Part shown: positions 6,509 through 12,549 of the stretch, one piece after another
Numbering within the stretch: the first letter of the stretch is position 1
How the letters are laid out: every line of letters begins with the position of its first letter
Source: W425 sp964503235
Lineage (GTDB): Bacteria; Chloroflexota; Dehalococcoidia; Dehalococcoidales; RBG-16-60-22
NCBI GenBank assembly: GCA_964503235.1
Contig: CAZCZJ010000054.1
Span: 1 to 16,583 of the forward strand
Direction: 5' to 3'
Length of the DNA stretch: 16,583 nt
Notes under the pieces: generated by a model
Databases searched by the model: none
Seen by the model: only the letters and a program-made list of their open reading frames with translations
Told to the model about the DNA's origin: nothing
Position numbers and translations under genes: made by a program

Positions 6509-7676
6509 CCTTCTTCCTCCGGCGCCACCAGGAGAAGTACAGGATTACCAGGATGATTATCCAGACCGGGCTGAATATCCCGATGCCGATTATTATGTTA
6601 ACTATCACCTTTCCGAAGGTGACCAGTCCGTTCCAGATGCTCCTGGCAGTGCTGCCAGCATCCCAGCCAGACAGGACAGTCATGTAGCTTTCTCTCTCGT
6701 GAGTATCCGAATTACCCCGGTCGTCCGTTACCGTCAGCGTCACCGTATAGGTACCATCGGAACTGTAGGTATGATAGGGTCTTTCTTCCGTACTGGTATT
6801 TCCGTCCCCGAAGTCCCACTGATAGCTGTAAGGTTCGAATCCTCCGGATATCTCAGGTTTAAACCAGGCTTTTTCACCTTCCTTCACCGTCCGTGTATAT
6901 GCTTGAAAATTCACAACTAGCTTGGAATGCTCCAGCTGTATCTGTATAAGAGAGGTGGCCGAGCTCTGCTCCAGGTACTGCATACGTCCCTTTATCTGCT
7001 CTATTTCTTCCCTTGTTCTGGTAACCTCACGCTGCACTTCGAGGATTTCCTCGACGGTCCCGGCCTGCTCCATCAGGTTGAGCAGCTGGGCTTCACTGGC
7101 TTCCAGGTTAATCAATCTGGCATTGAGGTCGATATACTCTTCGGTGACGTCCTGACCCGACGTACTTACCCGTTCCACCTCGACCGCCATCGCCCGGAGC
7201 GACTGGATGGCGCTGTCAAAATAGACAGCGTCTACCCTGATGGATATATTCCCCATCATTCTTTCGCCGTCCTGCCAGCTGTTGGAACTGACGACATAGC
7301 CGTCACAAGTATCCGCCAGCTGGGCAATCTGTTCCAGGCTGACGGCAACATCATCCACCACCAGATACATATCACCGGTGCGGACAATCATACGGTCAAT
7401 AGATGTTGACCCGATGACGATATCCGGCGCCGGTTTCGGTTCTGTAGGCATCGGTGCTGTTATCGTCGCTGTTGTAGCCGGTGCTACCGTCATCCCCTCG
7501 CTATACCCCAGAGAATGTGAGTCATCACTCCCCTTTTCCGAACCCACAAGAAATTCCGATAATGAGTATTGTTCTTCAGAGTCTGATGGAAATATGGTAG
7601 GCTCCCCCGGTGTGGCACAGGCAACTACCCCAAAAAGTAAAATAACGATTAACAGTCCTGCGATTAACCTTTTCAT
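6486..7676 (-). CDS. DUF4349 lipoprotein with inserted PKD domain
   Basis: The 396-residue protein starts with a lipoprotein signal (KRLIAGLLIVILLFGVVAC, lipid-attachment Cys20). A low-complexity Thr/Pro linker follows. Residues about 95-250 are the DUF4349 domain: DRMIVRTGDMYLVVDDV, ISIRVDAVYFDSAIQSLRAM, SGQDVTEEYIDLNARLINLE and a coiled coil with EILEVQREVTRTREEIEQIKG. Residues about 258-335 form a PKD beta-sandwich (SYQWDFGDGNTSTEERPYHTY, TYTVTLTVTD). A transmembrane helix at about 356-383 ends in a basic tail (WWRRRKKAKQK). So the protein is probably tethered at both ends on the outer face of the membrane. Standard DUF4349 proteins pass straight from the coiled coil to the TM helix; the PKD domain is an insertion. 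ATG has GGGAGGT upstream. Function unknown. Confidence 0.9.
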   Translation of the reverse strand: MKRLIAGLLIVILLFGVVACATPGEPTIFPSDSEEQYSLSEFLVGSEKGSDDSHSLGYSEGMTVAPATTATITAPMPTEPKPAPDIVIGSTSIDRMIVRTGDMYLVVDDVAVSLEQIAQLADTCDGYVVSSNSWQDGERMMGNISIRVDAVYFDSAIQSLRAMAVEVERVSTSGQDVTEEYIDLNARLINLEASEAQLLNLMEQAGTVEEILEVQREVTRTREEIEQIKGRMQYLEQSSATSLIQIQLEHSKLVVNFQAYTRTVKEGEKAWFKPEISGGFEPYSYQWDFGDGNTSTEERPYHTYSSDGTYTVTLTVTDDRGNSDTHERESYMTVLSGWDAGSTARSIWNGLVTFGKVIVNIIIGIGIFSPVWIIILVILYFSWWRRRKKAKQKSAE

Positions 7677-7927
7677 AGCAACCTCCCATCAACAGCAGGT
7701 GATTTATTATAGTATAACGACGCAACCAGGGAAAGGTTGTTATGGAATTACCTGTATATCATTGATTTGGGGGATAAGGGGTGGGTTTACTTATGGACAA
7801 AGGCAGGATGATTTAGGGCGGTTAGGGTGGGAATTCTTCGACAGGCTCAGAATGAGCGGGTTGGGGTGTTTAAGAGGGGCGAAGCCCCTCTTTTCCATAA
7901 TCGGGCGGGTGGGTGGGAATAGATATC
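7677..7927. other. Intergenic region with REP-like hairpins and G-tract, between modC and the DUF4349 gene
   Basis: No coding frame is supported. From left to right it holds the DUF4349 promoter region (minus), a partial repeat core GATGAT-GGGCGG-GGGTGGGAA (7807-7833), a motif TTCGACAGGCTCAGAATGAG (7837-7856) with the small hairpin GCTCA-GAA-TGAGC, the 9-bp hairpin at 7872-7892 and a G-tract ending in a full core GGGTGGGAATAGATA (7911-7925). It is a third, scrambled copy of the palindromic element found near 3.5 and 11.4 kb. Confidence 0.6.
7872..7892 (-). terminator. 9-bp hairpin downstream of modC, terminator-like
   Basis: AAGAGGGGC (7872-7880) pairs perfectly with GCCCCTCTT (7884-7892) around a 3-nt loop, about 36 nt past the modC stop. 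On the minus strand it is not followed by a long U-run (TTAAAC only), so intrinsic termination is uncertain; the same hairpin occurs in the other palindromic elements, so it may be repeat structure that happens to serve here. Confidence 0.4.
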
Positions 7928-8995
7928 TTATAAACTGCTATTTTCGTATACCCTGATACGGCGCATTCTCAATATCAGAAAGACCTCTTTGCCCGTGGAT
8001 AAATCCATATCCTGAAAGATGTAATAGGGCAGCTCAGCGACGAGGGTTTTACCCATCACTTCCAACCAGAGCCTTACCGTATTCCGGGTGTATTTAATAT
8101 CGGTAATAATGCCGGAAAAACCGTTCACCCCACGACCCGGGGGTCTTGCTTCCGATACGTATATATGACGGGGCAAAATAGCGACCTTGTGAATTGATTC
8201 ACCTTCGTGAGGCACGATTAATTTAAGTCCGCCGCAATCGACCTCCATAGTGCCCTGTCCGGTGCTTTGATAGGAATCACAGTCGAGGATATTGGGTCCG
8301 CCGATAAAATCGGATACGGTTTCTCCCTCGGGATAGAAGAGCACCCTCTCCGGCTCAGCCACCTGTTCCACCCGCCCGTCCTGAATGACAGCCACCCTGT
8401 CGGCCATCTCCACCGCTTCCATGAGGTCGTGAGTAATATGAATGGTTATTATGCCCAGCTCCCGGTGTACGCGTCGCAGCTCCAGCCTGAGATTTTTGGA
8501 GGTACGCAGGTCCAGCGCCCCCAGCGGTTCGTCGAGAAGCAATATCCCGGGGGAAGGTGCCAGCGCCCGTGCCAGGGCTACCCGCTGTTTCTCACCACCG
8601 CTCAGAGAGCGTATATCGCGCTGCATCAGGTTCGAGATTCCCATCAATTCGGCTATCGTTTCGACGCGTTTCTTATTGTCGTCCTTCTTTTGTTTGGCTT
8701 GCTTCAGTCCGAAGGCAATATTATCCGCCACTTTGAGAAAAGGGAATAAAACGTAGTCCTGGGGAACATAACCCAGGTTCCTCTCTTCAGGAGTCAGGTG
8801 GGTTATCACTTTCCCATCCAGCCATATCTCCCCCTGCTTGATGCGATGAAGCCCGGCAACGCACTCAATCAAGACGGTTTTCCCCGCGCCGGTTGGTCCC
8901 AGCACGACAAAATACTCGGCATCGTTAATCGTCAGGTTGATTTCTTTCAGAGAAAATTCCCCCATGGTGAGAGACAGGTCTTTCACTTCAATCAT
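7928..8995 (-). CDS. modC: Molybdate/tungstate ABC transporter ATP-binding protein
   Basis: The 355-residue ATPase powers oxyanion import. Walker A GPTGAGKT (33-40), Q-loop VPQD (Gln79), signature LSGGEKQR (131-138), Walker B ILLLDEP (151-157) and the switch His189 in HITHD are all intact. The C-terminal ~75 residues (about 283-350: GFSGIITDIKYTRNTVRLWLEV to FLILRMRRIRV) look like a TOBE/Mop oxyanion-sensing domain, as in ModC and WtpC. The ATG at 8993-8995 overlaps the permease stop (ATGA), with GAGAAGG upstream, so translation is coupled. It is the last gene of the cluster. Molybdate versus tungstate preference cannot be told from the sequence. Confidence 0.93.
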   Translation of the reverse strand: MIEVKDLSLTMGEFSLKEINLTINDAEYFVVLGPTGAGKTVLIECVAGLHRIKQGEIWLDGKVITHLTPEERNLGYVPQDYVLFPFLKVADNIAFGLKQAKQKKDDNKKRVETIAELMGISNLMQRDIRSLSGGEKQRVALARALAPSPGILLLDEPLGALDLRTSKNLRLELRRVHRELGIITIHITHDLMEAVEMADRVAVIQDGRVEQVAEPERVLFYPEGETVSDFIGGPNILDCDSYQSTGQGTMEVDCGGLKLIVPHEGESIHKVAILPRHIYVSEARPPGRGVNGFSGIITDIKYTRNTVRLWLEVMGKTLVAELPYYIFQDMDLSTGKEVFLILRMRRIRVYENSSL

Positions 8996-9801
8996 ATCTG
9001 GTACCTTCTCCCGATGATTTTCCTGATGGCCAGCAGGGCAATGACGGCGATTATCACCAGCACGAATATGACGGCGATGGCTTTGCCCACATCGGCCGAA
9101 GCCAGACTTAGAAAAATCGCCGTGGGTAATGTTTCCGTTTTCATGGCGGTAGCCCCGGCCAGAGTGACCGTGGCGCCGAACTCGCCGACCGCCCGCGCCC
9201 AGGTAAGAATAGTGGAGGCAATCAGTCCGTCCCTTGCCAGCGGCAGAGTAACCCTGAAGAATGCCTCGGGCTGGCTGCAGCCCAGCGTCCGGGCTACCTG
9301 CTCGTAACGCGGGTCAATACTATCGAAGGTCGACTTAAGCAACCTTATAGCCAGAGCGCTGATAACCGTAATCTGCGCCAGCACGATTCCCGGCACGGAA
9401 AAAACGAAGCCCAGGATATTATCGTCGATAGCCTCACCTATTGGTGTATTGAAAAACACCAGCAGCGCGGCCCCCAGCGCCACCGGTGAGATAACGATGG
9501 GCAAATCAAGCAGGCTGTCGACGATATCCTTACCCGGAAAATTTGTGCGTGAAATAGCGTAAGCCACCGGTATGGCGATGAGAATTGAGATAACCGCCGA
9601 AATGGTGGCTGTGATAAGGCTTAACCTGATAGCGAACAGGATTTCCTCGGATAATAAAGCGTTGATAAAGGTATCCCAATCGGTATAAGCCACCATCGAG
9701 GCAATTATGCCGATGAAAAATATTCCCAGCACCACCAGGGCGCTGATGGTAGCTACTTTAAAAACCCTTTCTCCGCCGGCACCTCTCAGTATTCTAAACA
9801 T
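8992..9801 (-). CDS. modB: Molybdate/tungstate ABC transporter permease
   Basis: The 269-residue integral membrane protein has about five or six hydrophobic helices (for example 15-37, 56-84, 101-116, 132-152, 241-260). The cytoplasmic coupling motif of binding-protein-dependent permeases is visible at about 167-190, in RYEQVARTLGCSQPEAFFRV. The ModB-type stretch ARAVGEFGATVTLAG, followed by KTETLPTAIFLSLAS, supports molybdate/tungstate specificity over phosphate or sulfate. It should form a homodimer with two ModC subunits. ATG at 9799-9801 has only a moderate ribosome-binding site (GGAG about 11 nt upstream). It starts 37 nt after the modA stop and overlaps modC by 4 nt. Confidence 0.93.
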   Translation of the reverse strand: MFRILRGAGGERVFKVATISALVVLGIFFIGIIASMVAYTDWDTFINALLSEEILFAIRLSLITATISAVISILIAIPVAYAISRTNFPGKDIVDSLLDLPIVISPVALGAALLVFFNTPIGEAIDDNILGFVFSVPGIVLAQITVISALAIRLLKSTFDSIDPRYEQVARTLGCSQPEAFFRVTLPLARDGLIASTILTWARAVGEFGATVTLAGATAMKTETLPTAIFLSLASADVGKAIAVIFVLVIIAVIALLAIRKIIGRRYQI

Positions 9802-9838
9802 ACCTGCTCATGCTCCTGTCCTGTCTACCTCCCTGGAA

Positions 9839-10672
9839 TTAATAGCTTTCGGGCAGTTGGTACTCACCCCCGATTTCCGCGTACGGGGCAAACTCTCTGG
9901 CTTCTTCTTCAGTAGCCAGATATCCGTGCTTCTTGAAAATATCCTGTCCACGAGTCGACGTCAGGAATTCAAGGAATTTCCCGGCACTTTCTTTATCTTC
10001 GGCATAGGTAGATACCGCACCGGGGATATAAGAAAGCCGGGGAATCTGCTCCGGTTCCAGATAAACCACGTCGATGGTATCATGCCATTCGGAGAAGACG
10101 CGCCACCCGATAATAGCATCAACCGATTTCAGGGCTACCAGGCTAGCCGTTTTGGAGCAGCTCTCGGCATGGGTAACGATATTCGGCTTTACCTGCTCGA
10201 GTAAATCGTTGTATTCCAGTATCTCGTAAGCATATAAACCGACGCATACCGATTCCGGATTGCCGATACCTACTTCGACGCCGGGATTGGCAAGGTCGTC
10301 CAGCTTCCGTATATTCATGGGATTGCCCGCCTGTACCAGAATAGCCGGAACGAGATACGAGATAATGACCACCGTATCCGGCTCGACAACGCCGTCTTTT
10401 TCCGCCATCGCCATGTAGTCCGGCGAGCCCGGAATATATAAACCACCGCTTTCGGATACCTCCATCTGTGCCAGCATCGTGCCCGAGCCGCTGAAGTTAA
10501 GATATACCGTTATTCCCGTTTCCTCCTTAAATACCTGCGCCGCCTCTTCCATGGCCGGTTTGCTGGCGGAACCGCAAAATACGGTTATCGACTTTGTTTC
10601 TTCTCCGGTACAACCAACGGCAGTTATCAATACACTAACAGCTATTGATATCACGACCAGTAATTTGTTCAT
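9839..10672 (-). CDS. modA: Molybdate/tungstate-binding lipoprotein
   Basis: The 277-residue protein is the extracytoplasmic solute receptor of the transporter. Residues 1-21 are a lipoprotein signal (VLITAVGC, Cys21). The mature part has the ModA arrangement: ITVFCGSASKPAMEEAAQVF (27 onward), the ligand-loop block VYLNFSGSGTMLAQM, then GSPDYMAMA, and a C-terminal PGAVSTYAEDKESAGKFLEF. Conserved Ser residues in the FCGSAS and NFSGSG loops are the expected oxyanion contacts. ATG at 10670-10672 has GGAAAG about 9 nt upstream. A ModE-like box with an embedded -10 hexamer lies 49-72 nt upstream, so the gene probably has its own regulated promoter in addition to readthrough from the regulator gene. 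Confidence 0.93.
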   Translation of the reverse strand: MNKLLVVISIAVSVLITAVGCTGEETKSITVFCGSASKPAMEEAAQVFKEETGITVYLNFSGSGTMLAQMEVSESGGLYIPGSPDYMAMAEKDGVVEPDTVVIISYLVPAILVQAGNPMNIRKLDDLANPGVEVGIGNPESVCVGLYAYEILEYNDLLEQVKPNIVTHAESCSKTASLVALKSVDAIIGWRVFSEWHDTIDVVYLEPEQIPRLSYIPGAVSTYAEDKESAGKFLEFLTSTRGQDIFKKHGYLATEEEAREFAPYAEIGGEYQLPESY

Positions 10673-10720
10673 GGGACAAGTCTTTCCATATTTATATTAT
10701 GATGTTAAGGAGAAGTCATT

Positions 10721-10744
10721 CGCTATATTATTGTTGATATAACG
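10721..10744 (-). promoter_or_regulatory. ModE-like operator and promoter of modA
   Basis: On the + strand this is CGCTATAT, 8-bp spacer, ATATAACG: two 8-bp arms that match as an inverted repeat at 7 of 8 positions. It agrees with the known E. coli ModE operator type (CGTTATAT-N8-AYATAACG as I recall it). Read on the minus strand it contains the hexamer TAATAT (10725-10730), placed 17 bp after TTTAGG (10748-10753), a plausible though weak -10/-35 pair. A bound regulator would cover the -10 element. Predicted transcription start is near 10718, giving a leader of about 45 nt before modA. Confidence 0.8.
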
Positions 10745-10750
10745 ATGCCT

Positions 10751-10784
10751 AAAAAAACAGAGAACACGTCTATTTCAGACTCTC
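10751..10784 (-). terminator. Weak terminator candidate between the regulator gene and modA
   Basis: On the minus strand a short imperfect stem (AGAG with CTCT, plus an alternative GTCT/AGAC inner stem) overlapping the regulator's stop codon is followed by seven T residues (10757-10751). It could partly separate the regulator transcript from modA. The stem is short, so confidence is low. Confidence 0.3.
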
Positions 10785-11165
10785 CCTTACTTTAGCTCGC
10801 TTCTCCCGGTATTCGGCAACTATCTTTCGTCCCTCCTCGGTCAGTCTGGCGTAGCCGCCATGAGCTCCTCCGGTGGCTTTTTCTACCAGCGGTTTGCCGG
10901 ATAGACGGTTCATAGCTTCTACCCAGAGCCAGGCATTACGGTATGCCAGCTTCATAGATTTGGCCGCTGCGGAGATGGAACCCAGTTCATCAATGCGTTC
11001 CAGTAAAGTTGCCCGGCCCCAGCCCATGAACAGCTTGCCGTCTTTCTCCAGCCATACTTTACTCCTGATAGCCAGCCCGGCTTCAGCTTCGTGACCCGAG
11101 CGAGACAGGTGCTTAACACCAAATTCCGGTACTTTTGATTCGGTCTTTTTCATCACATCTTGCAT
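10770..11165 (-). CDS. ModE-type winged-helix regulator, DNA-binding domain only
   Basis: The protein matches the N-terminal DNA-binding domain of ModE: KVWLEKDGKLFMGWGRATLL, the helix-turn-helix LGSISAAAKSMKLAYRNAWL (about 61-80), and the wing KATGGAHGGYARLTEEGRKI. It ends at residue 131 without the two Mop/TOBE domains with which E. coli ModE binds molybdate, so sensing must occur differently or through the TOBE domain of ModC. The frame stays open to a GTG at 11183, but a near-consensus promoter (TTGACA-N17-TAATAT, minus strand) puts the transcription start near 11180, downstream of that GTG. I therefore prefer ATG at 11163-11165; ATG at 11151-11153 is also possible. Neither has a clear ribosome-binding site. 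Probable job: control of modABC and of itself. Confidence 0.88.
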   Translation of the reverse strand: MQDVMKKTESKVPEFGVKHLSRSGHEAEAGLAIRSKVWLEKDGKLFMGWGRATLLERIDELGSISAAAKSMKLAYRNAWLWVEAMNRLSGKPLVEKATGGAHGGYARLTEEGRKIVAEYREKRAKVRESLK

Positions 11166-11182
11166 ATAATAATTTCGAGACA

Positions 11183-11215
11183 CATTATATTACCAGCAAT
11201 ATAACGTCATGTCAA
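11183..11215 (-). promoter_or_regulatory. Promoter of the ModE-type gene with overlapping ModE-like operator
   Basis: On the minus strand TTGACA (11215-11210) and TAATAT (11192-11187) are separated by exactly 17 bp, a near-consensus housekeeping promoter. The operator 11183-11206 (+ strand CATTATAT, 8-bp spacer, ATATAACG) covers the spacer and -10. Inside it TTATATT (11185-11191) and AATATAA (11198-11204) are a perfect inverted repeat. Arm length, spacer and position of TAATAT are the same as in the modA operator, so the regulator very likely represses its own gene. Confidence 0.82.
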
Positions 11216-11261
11216 ATTTTACAAACTGAATATATGGTTTTCTTACGGTTGTTTTTACGTA

Positions 11262-11509
11262 CTCACCCCCTTTGGATTTTAAAATCACCCCATTCCCCTT
11301 TGTCCCCCTTCCCCTTGAGGGGAAGGGGGAAGTAAAGAAAAAGAGGGGTTTCACCCCTCTTAAATGCCCTTGGTATAATCGGGGGAGTGTTTTTTAAGAG
11401 GGGGCTACTCCCCTCTGGGGGTGGGGCAGTTATTCCCGGACAGGCAAACGATGATACGAGGGCGGCTTGGGTGGGAAAAGATATTTCAGGTGGGGGAAAA
11501 GGGGGTGAG
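11262..11509. repeat. Intergenic palindromic element, copy 3 (MITE-like)
   Basis: The element is 248 bp and bounded by a perfect 12-bp terminal inverted repeat, CTCACCCCCTTT (11262-11273) and AAAGGGGGTGAG (11498-11509). Inside are a perfect 12-bp hairpin (11303-11314 with 11319-11330, loop TTGA), a 9-bp hairpin (AAGAGGGGT 11341-11349 with ACCCCTCTT 11353-11361), a third imperfect hairpin (11397-11416) and the core GATGATA-GGGCGG-GGGTGGGAAAAGATA (11450-11483). It has no transposase frame. A 26-bp segment (11381-11406) recurs exactly at 12616-12641. Confidence 0.78.
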
Positions 11510-11565
11510 ATAAGCTCCTGACAACTGGAGTCCAATAGAACCTAACTGAATTCCACTTCTAATTA

Positions 11566-11619
11566 TTTTGTGACTTTTTTGTGACTTTTTATTAATATTT
11601 TGTGACATGTTTGTAACCT
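11566..11619. promoter_or_regulatory. Phased 11-bp direct repeats upstream of the first BldC-like gene
   Basis: TTTTGTGACTT occurs at 11566-11576 and again at 11577-11587. After a 10-bp gap, TTTTGTGACAT (11598-11608) and GTTTGTAACCT (11609-11619) follow. Every unit thus starts a whole number of helical turns from the others (offsets 0, 11, 32 and 43). The array ends 95 bp before the GTG of the HTH gene. It is a likely binding array for a protein that oligomerises head-to-tail, possibly the HTH protein itself. The rest of the gap to 11714 shows no clear -35 box. Confidence 0.65.
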
Positions 11620-11714
11620 CCTAAATTTATCATATGTGTAATATGCATACATCGTAAAGAACACCAAGAATATACACGCCGGAGGTTCAGTACACCATAG
11701 AGGAGTCAACTTCT

Positions 11715-11939
11715 GTGAAAAGAAATGAAAGAAGTAATATCAGACTCACGACACGCGACATCGCTTCATATTGTCAGGTCAGTAAGAGCACCGTTCTCGA
11801 ATGGATAAAAAGCAGCAGACTTAAAGCTTTCAGCCTGCCGAGTGGACATTACCGTATCGACAAGAAAGACTTCAGAGAATTTCTGGAAACATGGAACATG
11901 CCCATAAGGGGCTGGCTATTTGAAGACAATAATTCATAG
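11715..11939 (+). CDS. Small HTH protein, BldC/excisionase-like (MerR-type helix-turn-helix)
   Basis: The 74-residue product is almost entirely one winged-helix domain: LTTRDIASYCQVSKSTVLEW (about 11-30) gives the HTH, and SLPSGHYRIDKKDFREFLET gives the wing and closing helix. This is the pattern of BldC and of excisionase-family (HTH_17) proteins. With no ligand-binding or integrase partner nearby, a transcription factor is more likely than a phage excisionase. GTG at 11715 has AGGAG (11701-11705) 9 nt upstream. The gene precedes the 100-residue gene at 12062 and follows a phased repeat array. Both genes lie between two palindromic elements. Confidence 0.85.
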   Translation: MKRNERSNIRLTTRDIASYCQVSKSTVLEWIKSSRLKAFSLPSGHYRIDKKDFREFLETWNMPIRGWLFEDNNS

Positions 11940-11950
11940 AAAGGAGGTAT

Positions 11951-12040
11951 ATTATAAAGGATAAAGCCTTATTCCATACCCCAAATACAGCTGAAGGTTT
12001 TTCCTTGATAGGTAAGAGGTTTTTTAAAATCCGAATATGA
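11951..12040 (+). CDS. Possible 29-codon leader peptide after an orphan ribosome-binding site
   Basis: An excellent Shine-Dalgarno sequence (AAAGGAGGT, 11940-11948) lies directly after the HTH gene stop, but no ATG, GTG or TTG follows at a usable distance. A frame from ATT (11951) or ATA (11954, 6-nt spacing) stays open for 29 codons to TGA at 12038 and ends in FSLIGKRFFKIRI, a basic, hydrophobic tail. ATT and ATA are rare start codons. It may be a leader peptide, a decayed gene, or simply a ribosome standby site. Confidence 0.25.
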   Translation: MIKDKALFHTPNTAEGFSLIGKRFFKIRI

Positions 12041-12061
12041 GGATTAAAAGGAGATGAATTA

Positions 12062-12364
12062 ATGAAGACTTCAAACCTATATGCAGTGGAAACCAAGAAT
12101 CAAAAAAACCGGCATTCATCGTTTGACAGGATGGATGCAATTGCATGTGGGGTACACGCTCGATTTGAAGAGAGCACCGGTTACTCCAGGAAGATAATAG
12201 ATACGACGATAAATATCGCCAGAGCCCTCGGCGTACCCGAGACAGAAATTGATAGATGGGCGGCTAATCGTTCTAACCAGTTAGCCAGCGAAACAGAAAG
12301 ACTTAAGGAGATAAAATCCCTCCTTGAAAAATATTACGGTAATTCCCTCGGCGTTACCGCCTGA
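12062..12364 (+). CDS. 100-residue protein of unknown function paired with the HTH gene
   Basis: I do not recognise the family. The sequence is soluble and mostly helical: a mixed N-terminus (MKTSNLYAVETKNQKNRHSS), then FDRMDAIACGVHARFEESTG, a likely helix YSRKIIDTTINIARALGVPE and a charged C-terminal helix ETERLKEIKSLLEKYYGNSL. There is no signal peptide, membrane segment or metal motif. The ATG has AGGAG 8 nt upstream (12050-12054), which supports translation. It begins 122 nt after the HTH gene stop, with the orphan ribosome-binding site between them, and is followed by a convincing terminator, so the pair probably forms one transcript. A signalling partner of the HTH protein is possible but is only inference. 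Confidence 0.75.
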   Translation: MKTSNLYAVETKNQKNRHSSFDRMDAIACGVHARFEESTGYSRKIIDTTINIARALGVPETEIDRWAANRSNQLASETERLKEIKSLLEKYYGNSLGVTA

Positions 12365-12419
12365 CATCTCCCGTAACTGATATAGTATTTACACAACCAA
12401 TCGATAGCGAATATTACGG

Positions 12420-12448
12420 GTCGATTTACGAATCGACTGTCTTTTTTT
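12420..12448 (+). terminator. Rho-independent terminator of the first HTH unit
   Basis: GTCGATT (12420-12426) pairs perfectly with AATCGAC (12431-12437) around the tetraloop TACG, and a run of seven T (12442-12448) follows 4 nt later. It is 55 nt past the stop of the 100-residue gene. An upstream dyad, CCCGTAA (12370-12376) and TTACGGG (12414-12420), may form an outer or competing stem. Confidence 0.8.
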
Positions 12449-12549
12449 ATTCAGTGACTTACCTGCGATAGCAATCCTACCGTTTTTCCACCATTCCAGT
12501 TTGAATATCTTCTAACGGTGTCGGATGTTTGGTTTTGGTTGATTTAAAT

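Noticed and set aside
7378..7956. 192-codon + strand frame
   Set aside because: It is antisense to the DUF4349 gene and then crosses the repeat region and the modC end. No domain and no ribosome-binding site.
7928..10672. Assignment to tungstate-specific TupABC or archaeal-type WtpABC
   Set aside because: The permease stretch GEFGATVTLAG with KTETLPTA and the ModE-type boxes favour the Mod type. Substrate preference cannot be decided, so I kept Mod names with the tungstate caveat.
11263..11535. 90-codon frame on the minus strand
   Set aside because: It is the translation of the palindromic element itself, from one terminal repeat to the other, with low-complexity Pro-rich sequence.
11566..11619. 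Short tandem repeats as a CRISPR remnant or plasmid-type iteron origin
   Set aside because: Units are 11 bp, without spacers of constant length, and no cas or replication initiator gene is near. Regulator binding sites fit better.
11715..11939. Phage excisionase
   Set aside because: The fold fits, but there is no integrase, attachment-site duplication or phage gene nearby, and a second similar gene heads another operon.
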